Shown here one piece after another: positions 1-8,393 of a stretch of DNA of 64,000 bases. Position 1 is the first letter of the stretch. Every line of letters begins with the position of its first letter. Source of the DNA: Acidianus infernus (GTDB lineage: Archaea; Thermoproteota; Thermoprotei_A; Sulfolobales; Sulfolobaceae). The notes beneath the pieces are model-generated. The model saw only the letters and a program-made list of their open reading frames with translations. It ran no database searches and was not told where the DNA came from. The position numbers and the translations under genes were made by a program. The DNA lies in the NCBI RefSeq assembly GCF_009729545.1, contig NZ_WFIY01000004.1, positions 1,648,001 through 1,712,000 of the forward strand. Reading direction: 5' to 3'.

Positions 1-1
1 T

Positions 2-250
2 GAGAATAATGAAGCTTTTGCAGTTAATAGTGTTTTAGCAAATAGATATTTAGGAATTCCTTATGATAAACTTAACGTTTTTGGCGGAGCGATAGCTTTG
101 GGTCATCCAATTGGCGCTAGCGGAGCGAGAATTGTAACCACCTTAATTAACGTTTTATCTAAAATGAAAGGAGAAAGAGGGATTGCTAGCATTTGTCATG
201 GTACTGGAGGTTCTACTGCAATGGCTATTGAACTTTTAAGACCTCTATAA
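2..250 (+). CDS. Thiolase (acetyl-CoA C-acetyltransferase), C-terminal end
   Basis: The frame is open from the window edge, so only the last 82 residues are seen. They carry two thiolase active-site signatures: the His of GHPIGASG and the Cys of the terminal motif CHGTGGSTA. Thiolases join or split acyl-CoAs. In Sulfolobales one role is cleaving acetoacetyl-CoA at the end of the 3-hydroxypropionate/4-hydroxybutyrate cycle, but the paralog cannot be told from this fragment. The gene ends 43 bases before aIF1A, which has its own ribosome binding site. Confidence 0.9.
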   Translation, partial: ENNEAFAVNSVLANRYLGIPYDKLNVFGGAIALGHPIGASGARIVTTLINVLSKMKGERGIASICHGTGGSTAMAIELLRPL

Positions 251-293
251 TTTTTTAAGATGAATAGAAAATAGTATATAGGTGGTCAAATAG

Positions 294-614
294 TTGCCAA
301 AAAAAGATCCAGAAGCACCAGTTAGAGAAGTAATGAAACCGGCAGAAGGAGAAGTTATTTGCGTAGTTAAGAAAATGCTTGGGGCAGAGCATATAGTTGT
401 TCTTTGTGTGGATGGTAAGCAAAGAACTGCAAGAATACCGGGTAGAATGAGAAAGAAAACTTGGATAAAAGAAGGGGACGTTGTATTAGTTGCTCCTTGG
501 GATTTCCAGCCAGATAAGGCAGATATCATCCATAAGTATATGCATGATGAGATAAAGAAGTTAATTGATGAAGGAATAGTCGATAAAGAAATATTAGATC
601 AGCTAAGAGGATAA
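294..614 (+). CDS. eif1A: Translation initiation factor 1A (aIF1A)
   Basis: A 106-residue protein of normal aIF1A size. The S1/OB-fold core is recognisable from EGEVICVV through GRMRKKTWI to GDVVLVAPWDFQ, followed by the usual acidic helical tail. It binds the small ribosomal subunit A site and helps initiator tRNA and start-codon selection. The start is a TTG at 294 with a GGTGG ribosome binding site at 281-285, 8 bases upstream. RIO1 follows after 2 bases and a KH protein after that, so the three probably form one translation and ribosome-assembly operon, a linkage common in archaea. Confidence 0.95.
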   Translation: MPKKDPEAPVREVMKPAEGEVICVVKKMLGAEHIVVLCVDGKQRTARIPGRMRKKTWIKEGDVVLVAPWDFQPDKADIIHKYMHDEIKKLIDEGIVDKEILDQLRG

Positions 615-616
615 AA

Positions 617-1366
617 TTGTTTGAGAAGAAAAAAGTTGAAAAAAGAATAAAAGATGAGGATCTTTTTAAAGTAGTTGATTCTACTTTAAGTCCCAGAACT
701 TACGTGCTATTAGAGGAAATAGCAAGTAAGCTTAATATTGATTATTATTTGGGAGCAATTTCCTCTGGAAAAGAGGCTAAAGTTTATCCAGCAAAAACGA
801 TGGATGGAAAATATTATGCGGTAAAGATTTATTATGTTTCCACTTCGGCTTCAAAAAGAGCAATTCAAAAGTATACGTTTGGTGATAAAAGGTTCGAAGA
901 TATAAAAGCTACAAATACAAGAAAGCTTATAATTACTTGGGCTAGGAAGGAATTCAAGAATTTAAGCATAATGTACGAAGCAGGAGTAAATGTACCTAAA
1001 CCAATTCTAGTTGAAGAAAATATTCTAGTTATGGATTTTATTGGAGAAAACGGAAAGAGAGCCCCTCTTTTAAAAGAGCTTCCAGAAGAGGAGATAACTA
1101 AAGATCTATATGACGAAGTTATTAACCAGTTGGAAATTATGGTTAATAAAGCAAAATTGGTTCATGGAGATTTAAGCGAGTATAACATAATGGTATGGGA
1201 TAAAGTTTACATAATTGATGTAAGTCAAGCAATTTCCATAGAGAGTGAAAACGCCACTGATCTACTAATTAGGGATATTGAGAACGTGAACAGGTTTTTC
1301 TCCTCCAAGGGTATTGAAGTTTACCCAACTGAAGATATTTTAAAGAGATTAAATATAACTAAATGA
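617..1366 (+). CDS. rio1: RIO1-type serine protein kinase
   Basis: 249 residues with the RIO kinase pattern: a degenerate P-loop SSGKEAKVY (about residue 50), ATP-binding Lys at about 70 (YAVKIY), catalytic HGDLSEYN (about 178) and metal-binding DVSQ (about 198) replacing DFG. The RIO1-specific N-terminal helices precede the kinase core. RIO1 acts as an ATPase/kinase in late 40S/30S subunit maturation. The start is TTG, with GAGG about 7 bases upstream inside the end of aIF1A, pointing to translational coupling. The KH protein downstream fits the same pathway, because the eukaryotic counterparts Rio and Dim2/Pno1 act together. Confidence 0.94.
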   Translation: MFEKKKVEKRIKDEDLFKVVDSTLSPRTYVLLEEIASKLNIDYYLGAISSGKEAKVYPAKTMDGKYYAVKIYYVSTSASKRAIQKYTFGDKRFEDIKATNTRKLIITWARKEFKNLSIMYEAGVNVPKPILVEENILVMDFIGENGKRAPLLKELPEEEITKDLYDEVINQLEIMVNKAKLVHGDLSEYNIMVWDKVYIIDVSQAISIESENATDLLIRDIENVNRFFSSKGIEVYPTEDILKRLNITK

Positions 1367-1372
1367 GTAGCA

Positions 1373-1906
1373 ATGTTCATTAGCGTACCAGATGAGAAAA
1401 TAAATATAGTAAAGTCTCTTATACCAAAATTGAAAGAGTTAAGTGGAGTAGAAATTACGTACGATGAGAACACTAAGACCTTTAACGTAGACTCCTCGCA
1501 AAACCCTTATGAGGCAATGAAAGTAATATCCGTCATAAGGGCAATAGGCTTAGGATTTTCTGTGGATGAATCGTTAAAATTACTTTCTGACGATTACATG
1601 CTTGACGTCATAGATTTAAAACAATCGGTTGGAAGTAATCCAGAAACTTTGAGGAGAATAAAAGGGAGAATAATAGGCGAAAATGGTAAGGCAAAGAAAA
1701 TAATCCAGGAGTATACTGGAGTTTCAATATCGATAACTGATCATTTCGTGGCTATAATAGGAATTTATGACCAAGTACAAATTGCAAGAAAAGCTATAGA
1801 ATTGCTAATAGAAGGTAAGGAGCATTCTACGGTTTACAAGTACTTAGATAAGGCAGAGGCTGAACTAGTTTACCTTTCAAAGAATAGGCCTTATAATCTC
1901 AAGTGA
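1373..1906 (+). CDS. KH-domain RNA-binding protein (Dim2/Pno1-like)
   Basis: 177 residues with two KH-like units. The second has a clear GxxG loop (RIIGENGKAKK, about residues 103-113) followed by ISITDHFVAIIG. This is the archaeal homologue family of Dim2/Pno1, an RNA-binding assembly factor for the small ribosomal subunit. It lies 6 bases after RIO1 in the aIF1A-RIO1 operon, which supports that role. The last 30 bases overlap the 3' end of the convergent nuclease-like gene, so the two transcripts would be complementary at their ends. Confidence 0.9.
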   Translation: MFISVPDEKINIVKSLIPKLKELSGVEITYDENTKTFNVDSSQNPYEAMKVISVIRAIGLGFSVDESLKLLSDDYMLDVIDLKQSVGSNPETLRRIKGRIIGENGKAKKIIQEYTGVSISITDHFVAIIGIYDQVQIARKAIELLIEGKEHSTVYKYLDKAEAELVYLSKNRPYNLK

Positions 1907-2422
1907 TGTTAAATCTTTTATTTCAGGGAAGTAGTGAATTATAATTTTATTGTATGACTCTACAATTTTCCTGTTCTTATCATTTGCTAAGAATGCCTTT
2001 AACTTATCATTTTCGTTGTTAAATAACATTTTAAAGAATTCAAAGAGCACTTTCTTAGGCTCGCTTAAAATTTCTTCTGTAAGGTAAAGTCTGGGAGAGG
2101 GCAACATAACTAATGTTAAATGAATTCCGTGTAATTGGGCAATCATTGCAATTTTATATGCGCTGTATTCCTTAGTTGGAGATTTCTTGCTGGCTTTTAC
2201 TTCAATATAATATTTTTCTCCATCTTTTTCTGCTTCAATGTCATGTGTAGGAAGATTTACAGATTTAATATTTGTAAAATTATAATTTTCCAAAACTTTC
2301 CTAGCCCTATACTCCATTGCGAAACCAAATATTATGCCCTTAGCTCTTTCAAGGGCAAAATTGATTTCTTCATCCGTAAATCCGTACTCGTTTATTAACT
2401 CTTCTAAACTATTCACATGCAT
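1877..2422 (-). CDS. PD-(D/E)xK nuclease-like protein of unknown function
   Basis: 181 residues. A restriction-endonuclease-like core is visible: E37 in a helix (FAMEYRARKVL), D61 (THDIEAE) and E74-x-K76 (IEVKAS) on consecutive strands, the order expected of a PD-(D/E)xK metal-dependent nuclease. The C-terminal half is helical and unrecognised. All catalytic residues appear present, so an active DNase or RNase is plausible, but no substrate can be inferred. It is convergent with the KH-protein gene and shares 30 bases with it. It sits 9 bases downstream of the DUF1152 gene on the same strand, so the two are probably cotranscribed. Confidence 0.65.
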   Translation of the reverse strand: MHVNSLEELINEYGFTDEEINFALERAKGIIFGFAMEYRARKVLENYNFTNIKSVNLPTHDIEAEKDGEKYYIEVKASKKSPTKEYSAYKIAMIAQLHGIHLTLVMLPSPRLYLTEEILSEPKKVLFEFFKMLFNNENDKLKAFLANDKNRKIVESYNKIIIHYFPEIKDLTSLEIIRPIL

Positions 2423-2431
2423 TTTATAACG

Positions 2432-3430
2432 TTAAGAATTAAAAAGATTTCCAGATTTTACTCTTGAAATACCCTCTTCCCTTATTTTTTGCAATTCATC
2501 ATGCGTAGCGTTTCTGGAGTTGAATCCAAATTTCTCAAATAAATCTTTTTCAAAATCATACTCTGTATATATTCCATGCCTATGAAACTTTTCGTTAGCC
2601 TCGTCTAAACTTCTTGATCCTGCAACAATTTTATAAATTCCAGATATTTGGGCTAATTTCTTAGGATCTAAGAAAAACATGACGGATGATACAGGAGTAA
2701 CGTAAACTTTCCTAGTTCCATTTCTTATTTTAACTTCGCCGTATAAGCCATTAAATGCTTCAAAAGGTATTCTAGAAGCTTCAGTGTTTACTATCTTTAA
2801 CGCCTCGCCCATTAAATTTGCAACATCATTGTCTATTCCTTTAGAATCCAGTAGTCCACCAATTTTTGCAACTTCAGAAATTCTTCTTAATACGTATTCG
2901 TGCTCAAGCTCTCCATCACTCCCAGCACCAATAATTCCCAGAATTGATTTTACTTTCAATGAAACTAATGACGCAAGGGAAATTGAGTCTATTAACGGAC
3001 TTCCTAATCCTTTTTCGTCCCCATTAGCTAAAACGTCTCCTCCGGCATCGACTCCTATAACGAGGTCAAATTTCTCTTTATCTATAAGGTCGTTTAAGGC
3101 TTCTGACATTCCTATGTCTCCGCCTTTATTACATATTGCAAAGCCGTAATCATTGACTACTTTTAAAACTCTCATTAATTGAGGTACTACTTTTAGACCT
3201 CCCCTTATTGCATAAGAGTTAGAGCATACTTTGTAAACATAATCATTTATTTCTTCAAAATTAACCAAGTCTTCCTTACAGATTGGTCCAGGTAATGGAT
3301 CTTCTACGTATCTCTCCCAAACTACTGCCCCTAATTTGACTTCATAACCTAACCTTTTGTAATACACGTAAGGCAAAAGAGCTGATAAAACATCTCCGCC
3401 TCCACCAATTCCAAAAATGAAAGCCTTCAT
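2432..3430 (-). CDS. DUF1152 family protein
   Basis: A conserved archaeal protein of unknown function, with a Rossmann-like glycine-rich start (FIFGIGGGGD) and a second conserved patch VIGVDAGGDVLANG in the middle. I chose the ATG at 3430 (332 residues). A TATA element (reverse strand TATAAAG, 3454-3460) lies about 26 bases upstream, and the glycine-rich strand then starts at once, as is usual for nucleotide-binding folds. An in-frame ATG at 3547 would add 39 residues, but that stretch would contain the promoter of the divergent gene at 3562. No reaction is assigned. Confidence 0.8.
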   Translation of the reverse strand: MKAFIFGIGGGGDVLSALLPYVYYKRLGYEVKLGAVVWERYVEDPLPGPICKEDLVNFEEINDYVYKVCSNSYAIRGGLKVVPQLMRVLKVVNDYGFAICNKGGDIGMSEALNDLIDKEKFDLVIGVDAGGDVLANGDEKGLGSPLIDSISLASLVSLKVKSILGIIGAGSDGELEHEYVLRRISEVAKIGGLLDSKGIDNDVANLMGEALKIVNTEASRIPFEAFNGLYGEVKIRNGTRKVYVTPVSSVMFFLDPKKLAQISGIYKIVAGSRSLDEANEKFHRHGIYTEYDFEKDLFEKFGFNSRNATHDELQKIREEGISRVKSGNLFNS

Positions 3431-3529
3431 ATTACTTAAAATACTTTTTGGCACTTTATACTTTTTACAACTATATGCTAAGCTTAAATAATAAGCTCTA
3501 GACTTTTCACGTATTATTTGAGTCCTTAC

Positions 3530-3535
3530 TTTAAA
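3530..3535 (+). promoter_or_regulatory. TATA box of the gene at 3562
   Basis: TTTAAA, centred about 29 bases before the GTG start at 3562. This spacing is typical of a leaderless or nearly leaderless Sulfolobales transcript. Confidence 0.5.
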
Positions 3536-3561
3536 CCTAAAGGTCATAATTTTACGATTGA

Positions 3562-4092
3562 GTGGTTGAGTTGAGCATTGAATCCAATTATAGTAATAAT
3601 GTTAGCCCAACAGAGGAAATAAAAGTAGGTCACGCTTTGGCTCATATAGTTGCAGCAGCCTCAATAGTTGAAGAAATAGAAGGAGAATTGCCAGAAGTAA
3701 ATGATACTGTAAGAAAATACGCAGACGCCTGGATAATGGAAATGGCGCCAATAGATTATTATCCTGGCCTAGCTGAAATGCTGGGTTGTAGGATAAAAAA
3801 GAAACTAACGCAAGTGTTTGACGAAATAACAGAAGATGAGCTGGCTACAACACTTGATGATGCGATAGAGTTAAAAAGAGCATTAGATAATGGCGAAATA
3901 GTTTATAATTATGCTGACATGGAGGTCAGAATAGAAAGGCTTTTGAGAGCGCTTGGCGTAGAAATTAACGATTTTGCTTCAGTTTTAGATACGCCAGACT
4001 TTTATTTAAAGCTAAGAAGATTATTAGCAATACTAGTAGTTGCAATAGGAATATCCTCAGTGAGGACAAAATGGATAGCGGAATCTCAATAA
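3562..4092 (+). CDS. Conserved crenarchaeal protein, function unknown
   Basis: 176 residues, mostly predicted helix, acidic, with no signal peptide. The C-terminal third has a hydrophobic stretch (LLAILVVAIGISS) that could be a buried helix or a single membrane segment. I do not recognise the family. The GTG start at 3562 fits a TATA box at 3530. The gene overlaps the next one, a zinc-finger protein, by 22 bases in another frame, so the two are very likely cotranscribed and may act together. Confidence 0.7.
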   Translation: MVELSIESNYSNNVSPTEEIKVGHALAHIVAAASIVEEIEGELPEVNDTVRKYADAWIMEMAPIDYYPGLAEMLGCRIKKKLTQVFDEITEDELATTLDDAIELKRALDNGEIVYNYADMEVRIERLLRALGVEINDFASVLDTPDFYLKLRRLLAILVVAIGISSVRTKWIAESQ

Positions 4093-4385
4093 CTGCTGAA
4101 AAGCTAATAGAACTAACTGTTAAGAAGGCCTCTTTGATAAGTGTAAAAGAAGATGAAATTGTAAGAGCAGTAGGTTATTCATCAAAAGACATGGCAGAGA
4201 GAGTAATTGATAAAGTATCATTTTGGCTGTCTTATGAACAAAATCATTTACTTTACTGTAAATTATGTAATAAAGGTCCTTTTACTAAAAGAGGCTTATT
4301 TCTACATCTAACAAGAGTTCATAGAATGGAAATAAAGGCGATGTTAGAAGACGAATTAAAGAGAGAAATAAAAGCCCTCATTTAA
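4071..4385 (+). CDS. Small C2H2 zinc-finger protein
   Basis: 104 residues. The centre holds one classical C2H2 finger with spacing C-x2-C-x12-H-x4-H (CKLC ... HLTRVH, about residues 63-84), flanked by helical segments. The N-terminal half may be a winged-helix-like or dimerisation region. Single-finger proteins of this type in Sulfolobales are usually presumed DNA-binding regulators, but nothing here shows the target. It overlaps the preceding unknown gene by 22 bases and the convergent trans-sulfuration gene by 4 bases. Confidence 0.75.
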   Translation: MDSGISITAEKLIELTVKKASLISVKEDEIVRAVGYSSKDMAERVIDKVSFWLSYEQNHLLYCKLCNKGPFTKRGLFLHLTRVHRMEIKAMLEDELKREIKALI

Positions 4386-5509
4386 ATTTTACTTAAAGCT
4401 TGAGCTAAATCTTCTATCAGATCTTCAACGTCTTCTATTCCCACAGACAATCTTAGTAAAGAATCGTTAATTCCTATTATCTTCCTCTCCTCTAAAGTTA
4501 AGGTTCTATGACTCATTGTAGGTGGATGGGAAATTAATGAATTAACTCCACCTAAGCTCTGTGCAGGAATTATTACCTTAGTTGATCTCATAACCTTAAG
4601 AGCTTCATCCTTACCTCCTCTAACTTCAAAGCTTACTACCCCGCCAAAGCCTTTAAGAACTTTTCTAGCTATTTCATAATCTGGATGAGACTTTAATCCT
4701 GGATAATATACTTTAGTAACTTTTGGATGATCTTCTAGAAATTCAGCTATCTGCTCAGCATTCCTATTTATAACGTCCATTCTAATCTTTAGAGTTTTCA
4801 TCCCCCTTATTACTAAATAAGCTGGAAAAGGTTCTAAGGAAGTTCCCAGAGTTCTCCTCATTAAGTCAACGTTCTTCATAAGCTCTTCTTTACCTGCAGC
4901 AAGTCCTGCTATAACGTCGTTATGTCCTGCAATAAATTTGGACGCGCTATGTATAACTATATCTGCTCCAAGCTCTATTGGCTTTTGATTTATTGGGGTA
5001 GCAAAAGTCGAATCTACAACTAGTATGCTGTTATTTTCTTTGGCAATCTTTGACAATTCTGGTAAGTTGATAACTCGAAGTAAAGGATTAGTTATACTCT
5101 CTACAAATATCACGTCAAAATGTGATCTTTTGGCAATCTCTAGTAAGTTTTCATTTCCAGGTTTACTAATAGTTACTTTAACTCCCCAGTTTACCAAGAA
5201 ATCTTTACAAAAACGTAGGCTCCTACCAAACATGTCCATAGTTACTAATAACGACTTTCCTGGAGTAAGCAAAGTAAAAAGAGTTGTAGTAATGGCCCCC
5301 ATTCCAGAAGAGAACGCAATACCCATTTCTGCCCCTTCAAGTTCGGCTATCTTTTTGCCTAGCTCTAGGGTTGTAGGATTTGCCTCCCTTGAATACCTAA
5401 ATTTCTCTCCTTCTGGGAACATAAAAGCTACTGTCTGGTAAATTGGTGTAGTAATTGCTTTAGTTGAATCTTCAATATCTTCTTTCACAGCCTTAGTTGA
5501 GTCTTTCAC
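4382..5509 (-). CDS. Cystathionine gamma-synthase / methionine gamma-lyase family PLP enzyme
   Basis: 375 residues, full length for the Cys/Met metabolism PLP family. The PLP-binding Lys lies in SASKFIAGHNDV, and the motifs YSREANPT, AFSSGMGAI and SLGGVNSLISHP are all typical. The enzyme performs gamma- or beta-elimination or replacement on homoserine- or cysteine-derived substrates; exact specificity cannot be read from sequence. It overlaps homoserine kinase by 17 bases on the same strand, so O-phosphohomoserine from that kinase could be the substrate for cystathionine (methionine) synthesis. The 3' end overlaps the convergent zinc-finger gene by 4 bases. Confidence 0.88.
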   Translation of the reverse strand: MKDSTKAVKEDIEDSTKAITTPIYQTVAFMFPEGEKFRYSREANPTTLELGKKIAELEGAEMGIAFSSGMGAITTTLFTLLTPGKSLLVTMDMFGRSLRFCKDFLVNWGVKVTISKPGNENLLEIAKRSHFDVIFVESITNPLLRVINLPELSKIAKENNSILVVDSTFATPINQKPIELGADIVIHSASKFIAGHNDVIAGLAAGKEELMKNVDLMRRTLGTSLEPFPAYLVIRGMKTLKIRMDVINRNAEQIAEFLEDHPKVTKVYYPGLKSHPDYEIARKVLKGFGGVVSFEVRGGKDEALKVMRSTKVIIPAQSLGGVNSLISHPPTMSHRTLTLEERKIIGINDSLLRLSVGIEDVEDLIEDLAQALSKI

Positions 5510-6422
5510 TTTTTACACCTCCAGCTATTTGAGCAGAAATAAAATTGCATGTAAGCCCAAATACTTTGCAAACTTCAAGGCTCTCAACCTTTATTTTATC
5601 AACATTAGTGTGATCGTCATAGAGCACCAAGACTGTAGGTCCTGCACCGCTAACACAACTACCTATAGCATCATTCTTCAATGCAATTTCTTTAATTTTC
5701 TTATAGTGTGGATAAAGAGGTTCCCTTGCAACTTCAACTATTTCATCGTTTAACCCTTGTTTTATCAATTCTTTATCTCCTTTAATAAAGCCTAAAATTA
5801 GCGACGATAGATACCTGGAATTTTTAACATAAAGCGAAAGGTCTACCTTGCTAGGTAACATTTCTCTAGCTTTTTTTGTTTTGCCTTCTCTCTCACCTTG
5901 GGGGGAAATTAATAGGATCTTAAAATCAATATTAACAGGAATTTTGACTACTTTTACAGGAGAAACTGAGGTTACAGCAATTATTCCTCCATATACGCTA
6001 GCTGCCACATTATCTGGATGAGGAGAGCCAGAAGAAGCCTGTTCTCCGAACATTGAATATTTTACCATCTCTTCTTGGGTCAACTTAAGCTCAAAAAGCT
6101 CGTTAACAGCTGCTATTGCAGCGACAGAAGAGGCACCACTACTGCCTAAACCCAAGCCAAAGGGTATTCCCTTATTTATCTCGATTTCTATTCCTTCGTC
6201 TATTCCCTTTTCTTGAAGAAGAATTTTCGTAGCCAATCCTGCAGAATTTTTTTCCGGATCTAAAGGAATCTTGGGATTATTACTCTTGATTACTATTTTT
6301 CCCTTCTCTTCGATAGTCCTCGCAATTACTATGTCCTTGAAAGCATTGTGAGCCATAGATAAAATATCAAACCCAGGGCCTAAATTAGCAGAACTTGAGT
6401 AAGCCTCTGCTTTTGCTGACAT
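5493..6422 (-). CDS. thrB: Homoserine kinase
   Basis: A GHMP-family kinase. The N-terminal motif SSANLGPGFDIL, the phosphate loop PFGLGLGSSGASS and the C-terminal SCVSGAGPTVL identify homoserine kinase, which makes O-phosphohomoserine for threonine and possibly methionine. I place the start at the ATG at 6422 (309 residues). A TATA-like element (reverse strand CTTAAA, 6445-6450) lies about 25 bases upstream. The earlier in-frame ATG at 6440 would lie upstream of the expected transcription start. It is first in a two-gene operon with the PLP enzyme. Confidence 0.93.
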   Translation of the reverse strand: MSAKAEAYSSSANLGPGFDILSMAHNAFKDIVIARTIEEKGKIVIKSNNPKIPLDPEKNSAGLATKILLQEKGIDEGIEIEINKGIPFGLGLGSSGASSVAAIAAVNELFELKLTQEEMVKYSMFGEQASSGSPHPDNVAASVYGGIIAVTSVSPVKVVKIPVNIDFKILLISPQGEREGKTKKAREMLPSKVDLSLYVKNSRYLSSLILGFIKGDKELIKQGLNDEIVEVAREPLYPHYKKIKEIALKNDAIGSCVSGAGPTVLVLYDDHTNVDKIKVESLEVCKVFGLTCNFISAQIAGGVKSERLN

Positions 6423-6471
6423 AGCTAAAAATATGTACATTACATTTAAGGTTTTTCAGATTTGTGTATTC

Positions 6472-8088
6472 TTAAAAAATTCCATTTAGGAATTTGAAAG
6501 CTTCCTTATTCCTTACGATTATGAATAACTTTTCCTTGCCTAATTCCTTTCCTTCTTTAAGATATCCTTCAGGTGCAAACACTTTTGCCTTACCTAGAAA
6601 GTTCAACACAGTCGAAGGAGACTTCAATTTTACTGATGGGTTTCTATTAAATTTGCTTAATCCTAGCCAATCAAAATATCCAATTTCGTCTCCATCTCCT
6701 TGTTCTAGAATTCTTCTTTCTATTGAATAGTCGTAATTATTCGGAGTACAGAATAATGAGCTAACAACTACTATATCTCCTATGCCCTTCTCTAAAGCCT
6801 TGCAAGAAACTTGTGAGCCTAAATAAATTTTTCTTACGTTCAAGTTATCAAATCTTTTATCTTCTTCTCCTATTAATGTAATTCTCATGTCCTTTCTCTT
6901 TATTATAACTTCAACTTTATCTCCCTCTTTAAGCTCTATTCCTGGTTCAAGTCCAATGAAGCCGTCTGCTAAAGAAAAACTACCAACCATATAACTGTCA
7001 AAAGGAATAGGTATTGCAAATCCTTGTACTAAGTATACTGGAATGTATGTAAACCTCTTTTTATCTGCCTTAACTGGAAGTAATAATTGTGCATATTCAG
7101 TTTCTTCCGTGATATTTTCTTCTCCCTTCATTAGCAGTAAGTAATTTTTAATTACTCTATCATAAATCATGATCGTAGATACAATATTACCAGGCAGTCC
7201 AAAGACTGGCTTTCCATTAAATTTTCCTAATAATGTAGGTTTGCCGGGCTTAAATTTTAGTCCATGAACTATTATTTCCCCTTTCTCTCTAATTATTTGG
7301 TGAACAAGGTCTTTTTCTCCTGCGCTTGTACCACCAGTTATAATTATTACATCTGCAATCTTACTTGCCTCTTCTATTGCTTCCTCAATTTTATCTTTAT
7401 TATCCCCTACGAGTTTGTGGCCCACTACATTATATCCATCATTTTTAAGCCTTGAAATAAGGAAATGAAGATTACTCTCGTATATTTTTCCTGGCTTCAA
7501 CTCCTTACCTGGCTCTACTAGCTCATCTCCGGTTGAGATTACGTAAACTGAAGGTGCTTCATAAACCTTTACCTTGCTTATGCCTGCAGATGCAAGGAAT
7601 GCAATTTTTTCTGGAGTAATTTTTTCTCCTTTATAAAGTATCTGCGTGCCTCTTGGTACATCACTACCTATCCATGCTATATTTGTTCCAAAGTTTAGCT
7701 TTTTAGTAATTTCAACGTATTCTCCTTCAATTCTGGTTTCTTCAATTTTTATAACAGCGTCTGCACCTTTTGGGATCATAGCTCCAGTATCAACTTCAAC
7801 TGCTTCGTTATCGGAAATTTCGATTTCCTTATATTCTCCAATATTTATTTTTCCTATTATCTTGAATTTTCCAGGAGTAGAAGAAGATTTTACAGCGAAA
7901 CCGTCCACAGTTGATCTAGAAAACGGAGGTAAGTCTATAGGAGAATAAACGTCCTCGGCAGAAATTTTATTAAGAGCATCTGTTATTTCAATTTCCTTTA
8001 TTTTCCTTTCTGGAGGAACTTTAGATATGAATAAGGAAATTGCTTCTTGTGCTGATAAAAGAGAATCTTCAGGTAAAATAGCTCTCAT
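6472..8088 (-). CDS. moeA: Molybdopterin molybdotransferase MoeA with C-terminal extension
   Basis: 538 residues. The first 400 or so are a complete MoeA: the N-terminal PPFSRSTVDGFAV motif, the MoCF-type core GGTSAGEKD, GKPTLLG and GLPGNIVS. MoeA inserts molybdate (or tungstate) into adenylated molybdopterin. The remaining 130 residues resemble the PBP-like domain fused to MoeA in many archaea, here shorter than a full binding protein. An extended C-terminus may sense or deliver the oxyanion; that is inference. It stands 23 bases downstream of the PqqD-like gene and may share its transcript. Confidence 0.92.
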   Translation of the reverse strand: MRAILPEDSLLSAQEAISLFISKVPPERKIKEIEITDALNKISAEDVYSPIDLPPFSRSTVDGFAVKSSSTPGKFKIIGKINIGEYKEIEISDNEAVEVDTGAMIPKGADAVIKIEETRIEGEYVEITKKLNFGTNIAWIGSDVPRGTQILYKGEKITPEKIAFLASAGISKVKVYEAPSVYVISTGDELVEPGKELKPGKIYESNLHFLISRLKNDGYNVVGHKLVGDNKDKIEEAIEEASKIADVIIITGGTSAGEKDLVHQIIREKGEIIVHGLKFKPGKPTLLGKFNGKPVFGLPGNIVSTIMIYDRVIKNYLLLMKGEENITEETEYAQLLLPVKADKKRFTYIPVYLVQGFAIPIPFDSYMVGSFSLADGFIGLEPGIELKEGDKVEVIIKRKDMRITLIGEEDKRFDNLNVRKIYLGSQVSCKALEKGIGDIVVVSSLFCTPNNYDYSIERRILEQGDGDEIGYFDWLGLSKFNRNPSVKLKSPSTVLNFLGKAKVFAPEGYLKEGKELGKEKLFIIVRNKEAFKFLNGIF

Positions 8089-8111
8089 AAAAAATATAAT
8101 GAAAAAATAAC

Positions 8112-8393
8112 TTATAACGTTATGAGAGAAGCTTGCTGTAACTGTTCTAATACGGCAGTTACGGGATCTTTTAATTGATCAAACTCTATGTTCGCTTCTT
8201 TACTAATCTCATCAACTATTTGAGTTACAGTCTTACTTCCGTCACACATTGCCCATATGTAATAAGCTATCGGAGCAACTTCGAATATTTTGTCGTCAGA
8301 AACTTTTATTATATAATTATCTCCGTCTTCTGCTTTGTCTATAAATTCTCCTACTTTTTGAGGTTTTTTATCCTTAATTTCGTCGAAATTCAT
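8112..8393 (-). CDS. PqqD-like protein
   Basis: 93 residues. The spacing of IAYYIWAMCDGSKTVTQIVDEI, then acidic helices, matches the PqqD fold (winged-helix-like), known as the precursor-peptide chaperone for radical SAM peptide maturases. No radical SAM protein or precursor peptide is visible nearby. Instead, the gene overlaps the 3' end of the SSB gene by 4 bases and is thus translationally coupled to it. A role linked to SSB or nucleic acid rather than peptide modification is possible; this is speculation. Confidence 0.75.
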   Translation of the reverse strand: MNFDEIKDKKPQKVGEFIDKAEDGDNYIIKVSDDKIFEVAPIAYYIWAMCDGSKTVTQIVDEISKEANIEFDQLKDPVTAVLEQLQQASLITL

